Source: UBA4655 sp964585575
GTDB taxonomy: Bacteria > Planctomycetota > Planctomycetia > Pirellulales > UBA1268
Direction: 5' to 3'
Assembly: GCA_964585575.1 (NCBI GenBank)
Contig: CAZPEM010000039.1
Span: 1-23,277, forward strand
DNA: 23,277 bases
Part shown: one piece after another, positions 15,201 through 22,939 of the stretch
Layout of the letters: each line of letters begins with the position of its first letter
Position numbering within the stretch: position 1 is the first letter of the stretch
Notes under the pieces: generated by a model
The model's input: the letters and a program-made list of their open reading frames with translations, nothing else
What the model was told of the DNA's origin: nothing
The model's database searches: none
Position numbers and translations under genes: made by a program

Positions 15201-15537
15201 CGGGTTCGGCGTCGTCTTCGACGCCGGCGCCGCCAGCCGGACGGATGCCGTGAACCTCGCAGCCCGGCAGATCGTCCGGGGCAACTTCCTCGGCGTGACG
15301 TCCGGGAACGACTCGGCCGCATCCAACACCAAGGGCAACGTCGGGCTGCGGTTCACCACTCCGCCGGTGACGGAGGAGCTCTATCCGGGCGAAGCCCCGG
15401 ACTTCAGGTGGCGGCCGAGTGCCGCGACGGGTGTCGACAACGAAGGGAACCAGCACAACGCCTCGATCTCCGGCCCCACCGACTCCGGCGGTCCGCCGCG
15501 CCGGGGCGTGCCCCCGTTGCCGCCTGCTCGCCGGTGA
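9226..15537 (+). CDS. Giant LEPR-XLL surface protein with GSGY repeats, P domain and beta-helix
   Basis: The product is about 2,103 residues. An Arg/Lys-rich N-terminus leads to MEPRIALA (residues 49-56), a LEPR-XLL variant, pointing to the planctomycete cell surface. A repeat region follows, with GSGY at residues 607, 650, 689, 730 and 774 and a degenerate GAGY at 545. These are units of about 41 residues of the 'GGSGYxxxPxVxI' type. Residues about 1113-1220 form a proprotein-convertase P domain (DLDVAIDIAHTFLGDLSAVL, GTWRLEVTDSDLGDIGTL). The last third is Ser/Thr/Gly-rich with a beta-helix pattern (TVVNGFEITG, GVRVQDAASQVVLVGNTIG, NVIFGNGGFG), as in adhesin-like or polysaccharide-binding stalks. 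There is no C-terminal anchor or sorting motif that I recognise; the protein ends in a Pro/Arg tail (GVPPLPPARR). ATG 9226 is chosen over 9193 on its AGAGG site. A role in adhesion or envelope structure is inferred. Confidence 0.85.
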   Translation: MNFLRNVFGAVGNHRGAGNRRRPGRKTRTRTKAAFGGASRKHRLAHESMEPRIALAVDGFFQAGYRQVLNPNGIGELATSATRDGWAVVVGGPRDDIYIQQVATAPQTLLYADNASFFDTPGVDGDYGEIPAINSLRNLSVTSATEVRDVGIVNDNYPVFDFTSATNSFTTRFVSQHDDWTGAPVSATLRYTQADGTRQEWAISTTSPIPIAPQPGTVRRSSDVWPIAFSLYEPTAQPGVDALQTSLDVFWRVDALPATPRQPGDARVSPFTSVPRLIDLTYTHNDETVQIAQTVIEPVVLPSAASPIVTGVSQPSTFTLPGAAEIGFAGIVPGTLRGELSWDGATYPFVVESTSGNRLVFGGGRPTAGGAPVGLEYVLRTAGAKLKTVRGEVDLATGVISLTFASAETITPIAGSPMFTDQAPGPVSIDATYAVYSAGDPNDPAGSVTFFAGHDITNEVAVDLLPHGATINIDSPIIMRPSLVGGDISLRATNLNVDARLLSNDRLDIGGSIAPRRTMTRQAYAFPTVVAGGVTGLFIPTGLAGAGYDPDPLNPPVVTIGGPITSAPGATPVVRTVNARLGAVTVDRDPTSATFGMVTAVEILESGSGYGTSPAVTISPPGGGGTVATATAVLDPATGGVIGITITNGGSGYDLSPDPVATIFRPQAEATVVVDAVGRIEGFILTNPGSGYTDVPPVTIAAPEVERAAVPGAATVAGGLVTGIAVTDGGSGYRTAPRVWIAPPPKDSGGTQARATATIDDAGRLVGVTITDAGSGYQTVAVDGTVSEFVPEVRFLAPFAEPNAETVRFNAAVGANVYEIHVGDDRGTDVDRGLIFVSQTGSLAREFLVGAESDSIFVQAVQSDVVVEGTIWAKNHTYLMQSLPEASDLAPYLLTTTSQETGASVGTIRGGTVGITLANDAPTPAEGAVAYNDVQLRTDIDSLRVRAATSSGTTRSEPFPYELRLEEKNSITIEAVAASSFPLTLGAEQNLLFNASLATASDVNILAGALFTLSAPVSTTRGRIGVIAQNITVENSLRVTAAEVDDTREDILLEATGGNIGIAGLVSAVNNVTLRQVNRTGPATFDYSNRDAVAITDNSTVVRSINVVDAFTFEDLDVAIDIAHTFLGDLSAVLVAPDGTRVRLFTRIGGAGDNFTGTIFDSEAATAITAGTPPFTGRFRPQDSLVPLYGRDARGTWRLEVTDSDLGDIGTLTNFTLSFSSPEPAVGRISGPARIRADHLTIEAEGIVGNPDARPGVGSYYLRTNVNSLSGRAGNSMSIDELNDITITDLRAGGLVSVRANGADPAAGPNAGKAALTASLADVSAIDLNAPAGSVDVVNNAPRTIILGNAEALRRNRAISMVAGGNVTIRSTGGATRGEIFALDAPLAGSGARTVRYLYNNAGSLPTGAVYAPRNPGTTASTITGSGSLASVLGVAATSLRVNDRILVSVGAGNQANGVYTVTLLGGPTGWLLTRSTDSDTAAELPTNTFVRVTDGASPGIYRLTYTATATTPFARTPIAVAFETLVTNIGSDDPNDLVTFVVSTAGTTNTAAGSLGKMIGLRQANDTSSEPTNPNQRMDFRFSSQVLTPIRLTQQLPLITEPYTIDGNTSYNPPGSPGVSRPRIEVDGSRIVRTREGNAVPAGTVVNGFEITGIGATGAVLSNMTVAGFTKGAAVQVQGASTVLVNGMTLGSTGIGLRVANEFGIRVAGNSSEVTILNSIISASTKAGVRVQDAASQVVLVGNTIGVADRDNAVGVQFAGSGSNRLGVEPVLPLTTIPTVNATLVNATTFTLPAAFRTSATALFAGLGVTGPGITASGGAAAVIQSVTTDATSGITTVVVAGGTVTASGRVTFGNFANTVLGSSTLTLPASINSGNLYLGQSIAGTGIAAGSKIIGITRGGVTTSVTLSAPMTRSGVASITFPGPSSGAPRNVIQNNLAGVELIGTGATTIANTSIINSARDGIRITGGTNTIGRADRARSAFSNVIFGNGGFGVVFDAGAASRTDAVNLAARQIVRGNFLGVTSGNDSAASNTKGNVGLRFTTPPVTEELYPGEAPDFRWRPSAATGVDNEGNQHNASISGPTDSGGPPRRGVPPLPPARR
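10858..11556 (+). repeat. Protein-level GSGY repeat array, about 120 bp per unit
   Basis: Six glycine-tyrosine turns (one degenerate, GAGY) recur at DNA positions 10858, 11044, 11173, 11290, 11413 and 11545. The last five are 117-132 bp apart. The protein motif is conserved much better than the DNA, so the array is old and under selection rather than a fresh DNA expansion. Confidence 0.85.
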
Positions 15538-15579
15538 CGCGAGGGGCGGCGTTGGAGACCACGAGCGGGGCCCCAATCA

Positions 15580-18390
15580 TCACGGGGGCAGGGAGACCAC
15601 GGTTCCGCCATCGTTGGTCACGTTGGCCGTGGTGCCGGCCGCGGTGCCGACCTCGAAGAGGCTCGTGACGTTGAACGCCCCTGGGCTCGTGTTGAAGATC
15701 ATGGCTGTGGGCGAGCCGGGTACGGTGGTCGTGTTGCCCGATCGAACGCTCGAGAAGTTCAGGTTGAGCGGCCCGCTTCCGACGATTTGGACGGCTGCCA
15801 GGGAGGGCGATGTGTTGCGGATCGTGTTCGATCCGGCGATGGCGGTGATCGGACCTGCAGCATTCGCCAGGAAGCCCGTCGCCGAGGCCCGGTCGAGATT
15901 GATGTTGAGATTGGCGAACGTCGTCGCTCCAGGGGCGCCGTTGATCAAGACGCCCGCCTGAGAAGCGTCGGTGATCGTGACGTTGTTGAAAACGTATTTG
16001 CCCGACGACGAGGCGCCGTCGATGAGGATGCCCTGGGCGCCGGAGCTTTTGATGAGGGCCCCGAGTCCGCCGATCGTCACGTCGCCGGCGGCGTTGTTGA
16101 TGCTGATGCCGTTGCCCGTGTCGGCGAACGCTGATCCCGTCGCGATGAGCGTGACGCCGCCGCCGTTTGTGTCGGCCACGCTCAGGAGGTACGACGTGGC
16201 GGCCCCCGACGAGGGGAGGCCGTTGGTGATCGGGCCGCGGTACTCGAAGGTTGGCTCGCCCCCGATCACGGAGATCGCCGCGCCGTTGGTCTCCTTCATG
16301 ATGCCCGATCCGGCGTCGGCCGTGATCAGGGTGGTGGCGCTGTCGTCGATGACCGCGATCGCGGTCAGGGCGTTGTCCTCGAGGGAGACGTTGCCGATGT
16401 TGATCGCCGTTCCGGCCGCGTTGCCGACGAGCTGAATACCCGCGCCGCCGATGTCGGTGATCTCGTTGGGCACGGTGCTGCCGATCGCCCCGCCGCCGGT
16501 GGCCAGGTTGATCGTGCCCCCCTGGACGTCGGCGATGTAGACAAGCGGCGACGCGACGCCGCCGTTGGCTTTCGTGTCGCTCGTGATGGAGCCCTGGTAG
16601 TCGATGGCGAGCGGTCCGGCACCGGGCCCTGTGACGACCAGGCCGCCGGCGTTCATGTTTACGATTTCGGTGTCCTTGAAGACGGCTTTGCCGGAGGCGG
16701 CCTGGAGGTAGACGCCCGACTGGCTGGCCGAGGTGCCGTTGCCCGAGATCGAGACGCCCTGCACCGTCAGCCCCTTGCCGGCCGCGCTTGTGAGCGGGCC
16801 CGTGGCGTAGATGCCGGTCTTAGAGCCGATGATGTCGAGATCGGCAATGGTCGCGCCACCGGCCTTCGTGCCGTCGATCGCGATGCTGTCGCCCGCGGGA
16901 TTGCTGAACAGTGGAATGAGGCCGCTGCCGGTTGAGAGGCTCAGCGGGCCGCAAGTGGCCGTAGGCAGGAGGAAACTGCCGCCGTCGCCGACGAGGTATT
17001 GGTTTGGCGCCTGGAAGGCGAACGTGCCGCCGTAGGGCGTGGTCGTGCGGCTGATGCCCTGGCTCACGAAGACGATGTCCCACGCCTCGGTGGCGGCGGC
17101 GTTGCCTTCGGCGAGCGAATTGAACGGGCGAGTGGCCGTGCCGTCGCCGCCGTCGGCGGCCGCGTTGTTGACATGGATGACCCGCCACGGCCGCTTCAGG
17201 CCGTCGGGGTCCGTGTTGTCGGGATTCACCGCCACGATCGGGGTCTGGTGGGCCCGGACGATGTGCTCGTTGCGCATCATCGGCTGCTCCATCTGGTCGG
17301 GCACGTTTCGCCGCCGGCTGCCGCCGAGGCGGTAGGTGAGCCGGGCGAAGCCGGTCCAGTCGAAGTAGCTATCGTTGTTGGCCTGGAGCGAGAAGTCCCA
17401 GTTCTCGAGGAAGGTCATGTCGAGCCGGGTATACACACCGCCGAACCAGGGCACGACGTCGTCGCCGGCGGAGGGCCCAAGCTTCCAGTTGTTCGTCGCG
17501 TTGCCGAGCGCGTAGCCGCCGACGCTCACCATGCCGGCCCAGTCGGAAAGGCCGGGAACGTAGACGCCAAGCTCGAGATCGGCCCCCGCGAGCGCCGCGT
17601 CGAGCCCATACTGGCACATGACGAAGTGTTGGTGGAAAGGATTGTTGGGGCTTCCGGCCGTGTAGGCGGTAGTGCCCACCGGGATGTAGCCGTTGCTGCG
17701 CAGGTTGCCCCAGTCGGTGAGCAGCTCGCCGCTCACCCCCACCTGGTTGTAGGAGTGGCCGAAGTTGCCGAACTGGGCGGTGGACAGTGGAAACTGCGAC
17801 ACCCCGAGGCTGCTCACGGGATACTGGTTCGAGTCGCCGTCGTAATCCCAGTAGACGCCGACGCCGAGGAGCGCCCCGCCGACGAACTGCTTCCGCACGG
17901 CGCCGACGTTTGAGAAAAACCCGCCGTTGACGGAGAGGTGGCCGCGGAGGTCGGCCGACCAGAAGCCGCCGAGGTCGTCCTGGGCGTAGGGCACGAAGGC
18001 ACCGACGGTCATGTAGCTGCCGACGTAGCCGAGGCCGCGGTCAACGCCGTTGAATCCGACGTAGCCGTAGCCGGGACCGTTGGCGTTGAGCTCCTGAAGT
18101 CCGACGACCGCGCGGCCGATCACGCCGCCGTTGGGCGGGGCCATGCCGGTGGTGCCCATCTGGGCAAACGCCGTGCTCGGCAGTTCGCCCATGCTCGCGG
18201 CGAGCATGAACACCGCGACGCTCCTGGCCGCCCGCCGCCGCCAAGACGCCGCGCGGCGTTTGATCGCCCTGCGGAAGGCCCTCCGCTTCGCCATGGCTCG
18301 CCGGACGGACCGGCTGGCCGGACGGCCCGCTGTGCGGCTTGTGTGGCGACGTGAAGTGGCGTGGCTCGGGCGAGTGGCTGTGATTCGCAT
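15580..18390 (-). CDS. Inverse-autotransporter-like outer-membrane protein with beta-helix passenger
   Basis: This 936-residue protein begins with an unusually long Arg-rich N-region. A signal core (SVAVFMLAASMGELPSTAFA) follows, with probable cleavage after residue 76. Residues about 85-357 look like an outer-membrane barrel of the intimin/invasin type: alternating strands rich in Gly and aromatics, such as GGFFSNVGAVRKQFVGGALLGVGVYWDYDGD in two parts, VYTRLDMTFLENWDFSLQAN and FARLTYRLGG. After a linker, residues about 400-936 form a parallel beta-helix passenger (HVNNAAADGGDGTATRPFNSLAEG, then repeated G-IYATG and GVYLQAASGKAVFKDTEI-like turns). Barrel first and passenger last is the order of type Ve (inverse) autotransporters, whose usual passengers are Ig-like. 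ATG 18390 has GGGAAG about 8 nt upstream; ATG 18294 is an alternative. It converges with the giant gene, 42 nt away. The barrel assignment is by pattern only. Confidence 0.75.
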   Translation of the reverse strand: MRITATRPSHATSRRHTSRTAGRPASRSVRRAMAKRRAFRRAIKRRAASWRRRAARSVAVFMLAASMGELPSTAFAQMGTTGMAPPNGGVIGRAVVGLQELNANGPGYGYVGFNGVDRGLGYVGSYMTVGAFVPYAQDDLGGFWSADLRGHLSVNGGFFSNVGAVRKQFVGGALLGVGVYWDYDGDSNQYPVSSLGVSQFPLSTAQFGNFGHSYNQVGVSGELLTDWGNLRSNGYIPVGTTAYTAGSPNNPFHQHFVMCQYGLDAALAGADLELGVYVPGLSDWAGMVSVGGYALGNATNNWKLGPSAGDDVVPWFGGVYTRLDMTFLENWDFSLQANNDSYFDWTGFARLTYRLGGSRRRNVPDQMEQPMMRNEHIVRAHQTPIVAVNPDNTDPDGLKRPWRVIHVNNAAADGGDGTATRPFNSLAEGNAAATEAWDIVFVSQGISRTTTPYGGTFAFQAPNQYLVGDGGSFLLPTATCGPLSLSTGSGLIPLFSNPAGDSIAIDGTKAGGATIADLDIIGSKTGIYATGPLTSAAGKGLTVQGVSISGNGTSASQSGVYLQAASGKAVFKDTEIVNMNAGGLVVTGPGAGPLAIDYQGSITSDTKANGGVASPLVYIADVQGGTINLATGGGAIGSTVPNEITDIGGAGIQLVGNAAGTAINIGNVSLEDNALTAIAVIDDSATTLITADAGSGIMKETNGAAISVIGGEPTFEYRGPITNGLPSSGAATSYLLSVADTNGGGVTLIATGSAFADTGNGISINNAAGDVTIGGLGALIKSSGAQGILIDGASSSGKYVFNNVTITDASQAGVLINGAPGATTFANLNINLDRASATGFLANAAGPITAIAGSNTIRNTSPSLAAVQIVGSGPLNLNFSSVRSGNTTTVPGSPTAMIFNTSPGAFNVTSLFEVGTAAGTTANVTNDGGTVVSLPP

Positions 18391-18555
18391 CGCTGTCGCT
18401 TCCCGGACGGTGTGCCGGCCTCTAGCGTCAGGGATCGCCCGAGCCCGAGAACCGGCATGATCGTCACGGTTGATCGACCCATCCCCACCCGTCGCATGAG
18501 CATTTCCGGCAGATCGCCCGGAAACCGCAGGGGCTAGCGAGGCTTCCTAGCTTGC
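18391..18555. other. Spacer between the barrel protein and chemoreceptor genes
   Basis: This 165-nt region follows the chemoreceptor gene and precedes the barrel gene, both on the minus strand. It contains the hairpin listed separately. No gene or convincing promoter was seen. Confidence 0.5.
18503..18524 (-). terminator. Hairpin downstream of the chemoreceptor gene
   Basis: TTTCCGG and CCGGAAA form a perfect 7-bp stem around an 8-nt loop, 32 nt past the chemoreceptor stop. There is no T-run, so it may be a weak or factor-assisted terminator or a processing hairpin. Confidence 0.3.
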
Positions 18556-20616
18556 CTAGTCGTCGACCTTGAACCGACTGACGGTGTCGGTGAGGCCGTC
18601 GACGGCGGTCGCCATGTGGTGCGAGGCGTCCTTGAACTCGCGGAGGGCCTCGGCGGCCGCTCGCGAGCCGTCGCTCAGGTTCGTGAGGGCTTCGGTGATC
18701 TGGTTGGCCCCGGCGGTCTGGGCCTCCATGCCGCGGTTCACCTGCTCGAACCGGCCGGAGAGGCCGTGGACCTTGTCGATCACCTCGGCGAACTGGCCGC
18801 TGATCCCGGCCACGCTCTCGACGCCGCTTTTCACCTCGGCCGAAAAACTCTCCATCTCCGCGACGCCGGCCGTGACCGCGGCCTGCATCTGCTCGACGAG
18901 CCGCTCGATGTCGAGCGTGGCCACGGCCGTCTGGTCGGCGAGCCGGCGGATCTCGCGGGCCACGACGAGAAAGCCTTGGCCGTATTCGCCGGCCTTCTCC
19001 GCCTCGATCGCCGCGTTGATCGAAAGGAGGTTCGTCTGGTCGGCCACCTTCGTGATCGTCGTGATAACCATGTTGATGTCTTCGGCCCGCTGGCGGATCG
19101 CGGCGAGACGCTCGGAGAAGCTGCCCGTCGAGGCCTCGAGCCGGGCCATCGTGGCCCCCACGGTCTCGAGGTCGTCGCGGCCGTCGTCGGCCACCTGCGC
19201 CGTCTCCGCCGCAACCGCCGCGACGTCGTTCATCGCCGAGAGCAGCTCCTGCCCGGTCACGCTGATCTGCCGGCTCGCCACGGCCGCCTCGCTCGTGCTC
19301 GCGCCGAGCGAGTGGATCGCGTCGTCCTGCTGGCGGCCGGCCGCCGAGAGCTGCCGCGAGGTGGCGTTCAGGTCGAGGCTCGACCGCTTTACCCCCGACA
19401 CGATCGACCGCAGGCTCGCCATCATGCCGCCGATGTCGCGGAGCAGTTGGCCCGATTCGTCGCCCCCGCGCATGTCGATCGAGCCGGTGAGGTCGCCCGC
19501 GGCGACGCGGCGGGCCGCCTCGACGGCCCTCTGGATCCGCCGGGTGAAGGTGCTCGTGATCCAGTAGATCAGCCCGAGCATGCCGGCGAGGCCCAGGCCC
19601 GCGATGCCCGCCGAGACGGCAAGCGGCCCCCGCACCCGTGCGAGGACGTCCCGCTGGGGCAGTTGCACGACGACGAGCCAGTCGCCCGTGGGAACACCCG
19701 CGGCCGCGAAGAAGCAGGGCTCGCCGCCGAGCGGTGATTCGAGGGTGAGGACGTCGCGGCAGTCGCCCCTCTCGCCGCCCATGAACCGCGTCTCGATTGC
19801 GGCGAGCACGGAGGAGTAGGGCGTTTCATTCACGGGCTTGGCCCGGATCCGATCCGCATCGACCGTGGAGGCGATCACTCGACCGAGCCGGCTGATCACC
19901 AGGATGTCGTAGTGGAGTCCGCGACGCGTCTGGTCTTCCTTTATCGTCGCAAGATCGCCGGCGAGGGTGTCGAGCGCCCGGTCCACGCCGGCCACCCCGA
20001 CGAACTGCCCTCCCCGACGAATCGGGTAGGTCTGCTCGACCATGAGCCGGCCCTCGTAGTCGTAGGGCTCGGTCACCATCGACTTGTCATGCGCGGCCGG
20101 GTCGGTGAAACGCTCCTTGCAGCCGGCGTAGTAGAGGCCGTCCATGAGGACCAGCGGGGCAAGTTCGAGCTTCGACGCGTCGCTCGTGCCGCGAAACCAA
20201 TAGGGAATGAACCGACCGGCCTCATCCATCGACTTTCGCGGCAACGTTTCGGAGGCGAGCGACCGCTTGTCGAGGCCGTCGGCGTCGGGCTCGTAGCCGT
20301 AGTAGGCGCCGCAGAACCGCGGATTCTGCTCGAGCACCGTGCGGGCGAAGGCGAGCGACCGCTCCCGGTCGCCGAAGAGCCCGCCCTCGGCCGCAATCGC
20401 CATGGTGCGGGCGGCCGTCACCGCCTCGAGCGTGCCCCGGTCGATGTCGGCCGCGACGAGTTTGGCCGCGCCGAGCACCTCCTCCTCGGCGAGACGAAAG
20501 AGCATCGCCCGCATCCGCACGTAGTTGAGGCAGAGCACCCCGGCAAGGACGACGATCGCCGGCAGGAGGCCGAACAGAAGCATCCGCTGACGGATGCCGA
20601 TGGAAGGAAAACGCAT
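18556..20616 (-). CDS. Methyl-accepting chemotaxis protein with dCache-type sensor
   Basis: This 686-residue transmembrane chemoreceptor has a first membrane segment at about residues 12-32. A periplasmic double-Cache-type sensor follows at about 33-325 (YYGYEPDADG, FIPYWFRGTSD, TEPYDYEGRLMVEQTYPI, GVAGVDRALD). A second membrane segment lies at about 331-353 and HAMP at about 355-405 (RRIQRAVEAARRVAAGDLTG). The signalling domain is a long coiled coil with the conserved hairpin tip around residues 530-560 (NAAIEAEKAGEYGQGFLVVA, REIRRLADQTA). The tip should bind CheA/CheW; no such genes are in the window, so it would work with an array encoded elsewhere. No C-terminal NWETF-like CheR tether is seen. 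The ligand cannot be told from the sequence. It is transcribed divergently from the HAD phosphatase gene. Confidence 0.93.
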   Translation of the reverse strand: MRFPSIGIRQRMLLFGLLPAIVVLAGVLCLNYVRMRAMLFRLAEEEVLGAAKLVAADIDRGTLEAVTAARTMAIAAEGGLFGDRERSLAFARTVLEQNPRFCGAYYGYEPDADGLDKRSLASETLPRKSMDEAGRFIPYWFRGTSDASKLELAPLVLMDGLYYAGCKERFTDPAAHDKSMVTEPYDYEGRLMVEQTYPIRRGGQFVGVAGVDRALDTLAGDLATIKEDQTRRGLHYDILVISRLGRVIASTVDADRIRAKPVNETPYSSVLAAIETRFMGGERGDCRDVLTLESPLGGEPCFFAAAGVPTGDWLVVVQLPQRDVLARVRGPLAVSAGIAGLGLAGMLGLIYWITSTFTRRIQRAVEAARRVAAGDLTGSIDMRGGDESGQLLRDIGGMMASLRSIVSGVKRSSLDLNATSRQLSAAGRQQDDAIHSLGASTSEAAVASRQISVTGQELLSAMNDVAAVAAETAQVADDGRDDLETVGATMARLEASTGSFSERLAAIRQRAEDINMVITTITKVADQTNLLSINAAIEAEKAGEYGQGFLVVAREIRRLADQTAVATLDIERLVEQMQAAVTAGVAEMESFSAEVKSGVESVAGISGQFAEVIDKVHGLSGRFEQVNRGMEAQTAGANQITEALTNLSDGSRAAAEALREFKDASHHMATAVDGLTDTVSRFKVDD

Positions 20617-20716
20617 GAATCGGGCCCGAAGGTCGAGGCAATCCTAGGTTACCCTCCGCCGCCGCAGGTTTCCGCGGGCGGCCGGCGGCACGCGTCGAAA
20701 AAACCCGTATTTTCCG

Positions 20717-20722
20717 TATAAC
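20717..20722 (+). promoter_or_regulatory. Possible -10 element for the HAD gene
   Basis: TATAAC ends 9 nt before ATG 20732, in an A/T-rich patch (from 20698) within otherwise GC-rich DNA. No good -35 lies 17 nt upstream, and the leader would be nearly absent, so support is weak. Confidence 0.2.
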
Positions 20723-20731
20723 CGGGGCCCG

Positions 20732-21358
20732 ATGAATCCGTTTTCCCGCTCCGCCACCCCCGCCTGGCTCTTGCAGTCGTACGACGCCGTCCTGTTCGAC
20801 TGCGACGGGACGCTCGCCGACACCATGCCCGCCCACTACCGGGCCTGGCGGCAGGTCACCGACCTCCACGGACTCCTCTTCGACGAAGACCGCTTCTACT
20901 CGATGGGGGGGAGGCCGACCCGTGAGATCGTGGCCACGCTCGCCGCGGAGGTGGGGCTCGAGATCGACCTCGATCGCGCCGTGCACCTCAAGGAGGAGGC
21001 CTTTCTCGCGCAGCTCGATCGCGTCGAGGCGATCGACCCGGTCGTGGACGTGGCCCGCCGCGTGGCCGGCCGCATGCCGACGGCCGTCGTGACCGGCGGC
21101 TACCAGGCCGTCTGCAAGCGGATCCTCGAGCACGTGGGCCTCGCCGATCTCTTTGACACGATCGTGGCCAGCGAAGACACGGCCCGCCACAAGCCCGACC
21201 CGGAGCCTTTCCTGGAGGCGGCGAGGCGGCTTGCCGCCCGGCCAGAGCGGTGCGTCGTGTGGGAGGACAGCGATCTTGGCATCGCCGCGGCCACGGCGGC
21301 CGGGATGCACTGGATCGACGTGCGGTCGTTCCACATGCCGAAGCGGGTGAGCGGCTGA
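20732..21358 (+). CDS. HAD-superfamily phosphatase, fructose-1-phosphate phosphatase (YqaB)-like
   Basis: This 208-residue cytoplasmic hydrolase of HAD subfamily IA has motif I as FDCDGTLAD, with the nucleophile Asp23 and acid/base Asp25. The cap domain (MPAHYRAWRQVTDLHGLLFD, MGGRPTREIV) follows, then motif II Thr in AVVTGG, motif III Lys in ARHKPDPEPF and motif IV acidic residues in VVWEDSDLGI. The cap sequence and the closing GMHWIDVRSF resemble the YqaB-type sugar-phosphate phosphatases and, less closely, beta-phosphoglucomutases. YqaB acts on fructose-1-phosphate and similar sugar phosphates. The exact substrate here is a family-level guess. It is divergent from the chemoreceptor gene and monocistronic as far as can be seen. 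Confidence 0.88.
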   Translation: MNPFSRSATPAWLLQSYDAVLFDCDGTLADTMPAHYRAWRQVTDLHGLLFDEDRFYSMGGRPTREIVATLAAEVGLEIDLDRAVHLKEEAFLAQLDRVEAIDPVVDVARRVAGRMPTAVVTGGYQAVCKRILEHVGLADLFDTIVASEDTARHKPDPEPFLEAARRLAARPERCVVWEDSDLGIAAATAAGMHWIDVRSFHMPKRVSG

Positions 21359-21360
21359 AG

Positions 21361-21438
21361 GCTCGTTCGCGCTAGCTCGTTGTGCGCGGCTCGTTGTCCG
21401 CGGCTCTTTGTCCGTGGATTTTTCTCTGCGGCTCGTGA
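21361..21438 (+). repeat. Degenerate 14-bp tandem repeat after the HAD gene
   Basis: About five and a half units of 14 bp run from 21361. Units 2 (21375-21388) and 3 (21389-21402) differ at one base (GCTCGTTGTGCGCG versus GCTCGTTGTCCGCG); unit 4 differs from unit 3 at two; units 1 and 5 are more degenerate. The repeat begins 2 nt after the HAD stop codon and lies in non-coding sequence. Confidence 0.75.
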
Positions 21439-21599
21439 AACCCTGACGGTCGTGACGGCTCCGCATGCTGCGGAAGGGCTTCTGATTCCGTGAGGGGCGG
21501 GCTGCCGATGAACTCTATCGCGCGGTCAAGGTCCCGCTTTTCAACCCCGAACCCCCTTCGGTCGGGCCTGCGACCCGCTGCCCCCACGAGGGCCCTGCC
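21439..21599. other. Spacer before the 52-codon gene
   Basis: A 6-bp hairpin around CCGCA-TGC-TGCGG (21460-21474) lies here and could mark the end of the HAD transcript, though there is no T-run. A GAGGG at 21588-21592 serves the following small gene. Nothing else was seen. Confidence 0.4.
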
Positions 21600-21757
21600 A
21601 TGATTTCCATTCCCTCGATCGACCTGCTGGTGCGGCGCCGAGCCGCAGAGAAGACGGCAGTGGAACTGGAGCGGGAACGGCTGCGACGGGAACTCCTGCA
21701 ACGGATCGTGGACCGCGAGATGCGGAAGCAGGCCGACCGACGCGGCGTCCGGGACTG

Positions 21758-21758
<1 letters not shown>
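21600..21758 (+). CDS. Small charged protein (52 residues) coupled to the protease gene
   Basis: A short open frame begins at ATG 21600 with GAGGG 7 nt upstream, and its TGA overlaps the ATG of the protease gene (TGATG at 21756-21760). That arrangement is typical of translational coupling. The product starts MISIPSIDLLVRRRAAEK and continues as one very charged amphipathic helix (ELERERLRRELLQRIVDREM) ending in RRGVRD. It has no signal peptide or cysteine. I recognise no family. The strong ribosome site, coupling and non-random heptad-like helix argue it is real; a regulatory leader peptide is the alternative. Confidence 0.6.
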
Positions 21759-22915
<1,157 letters not shown>

Positions 22916-22939
22916 CGCCATCGCGAGCCGGCGTGGTCG

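Noticed and set aside
13543..15576. 677-residue minus-strand frame opposite the end of the giant surface protein
   Set aside because: It has random-looking Arg/Gly/His composition and no motif, and the plus-strand frame has a clear beta-helix pattern. It is a GC-driven shadow.
15538..15579. Bidirectional terminator between the convergent surface-protein genes
   Set aside because: The 42-nt spacer has a GGGGCCCC palindrome but no proper stem-loop with a T-run on either strand.
16999..17913. 304-residue plus-strand frame opposite the barrel protein
   Set aside because: The minus frame has a signal peptide and barrel strands; this one is Val/Gly/Ala/Arg-rich with no domain likeness.
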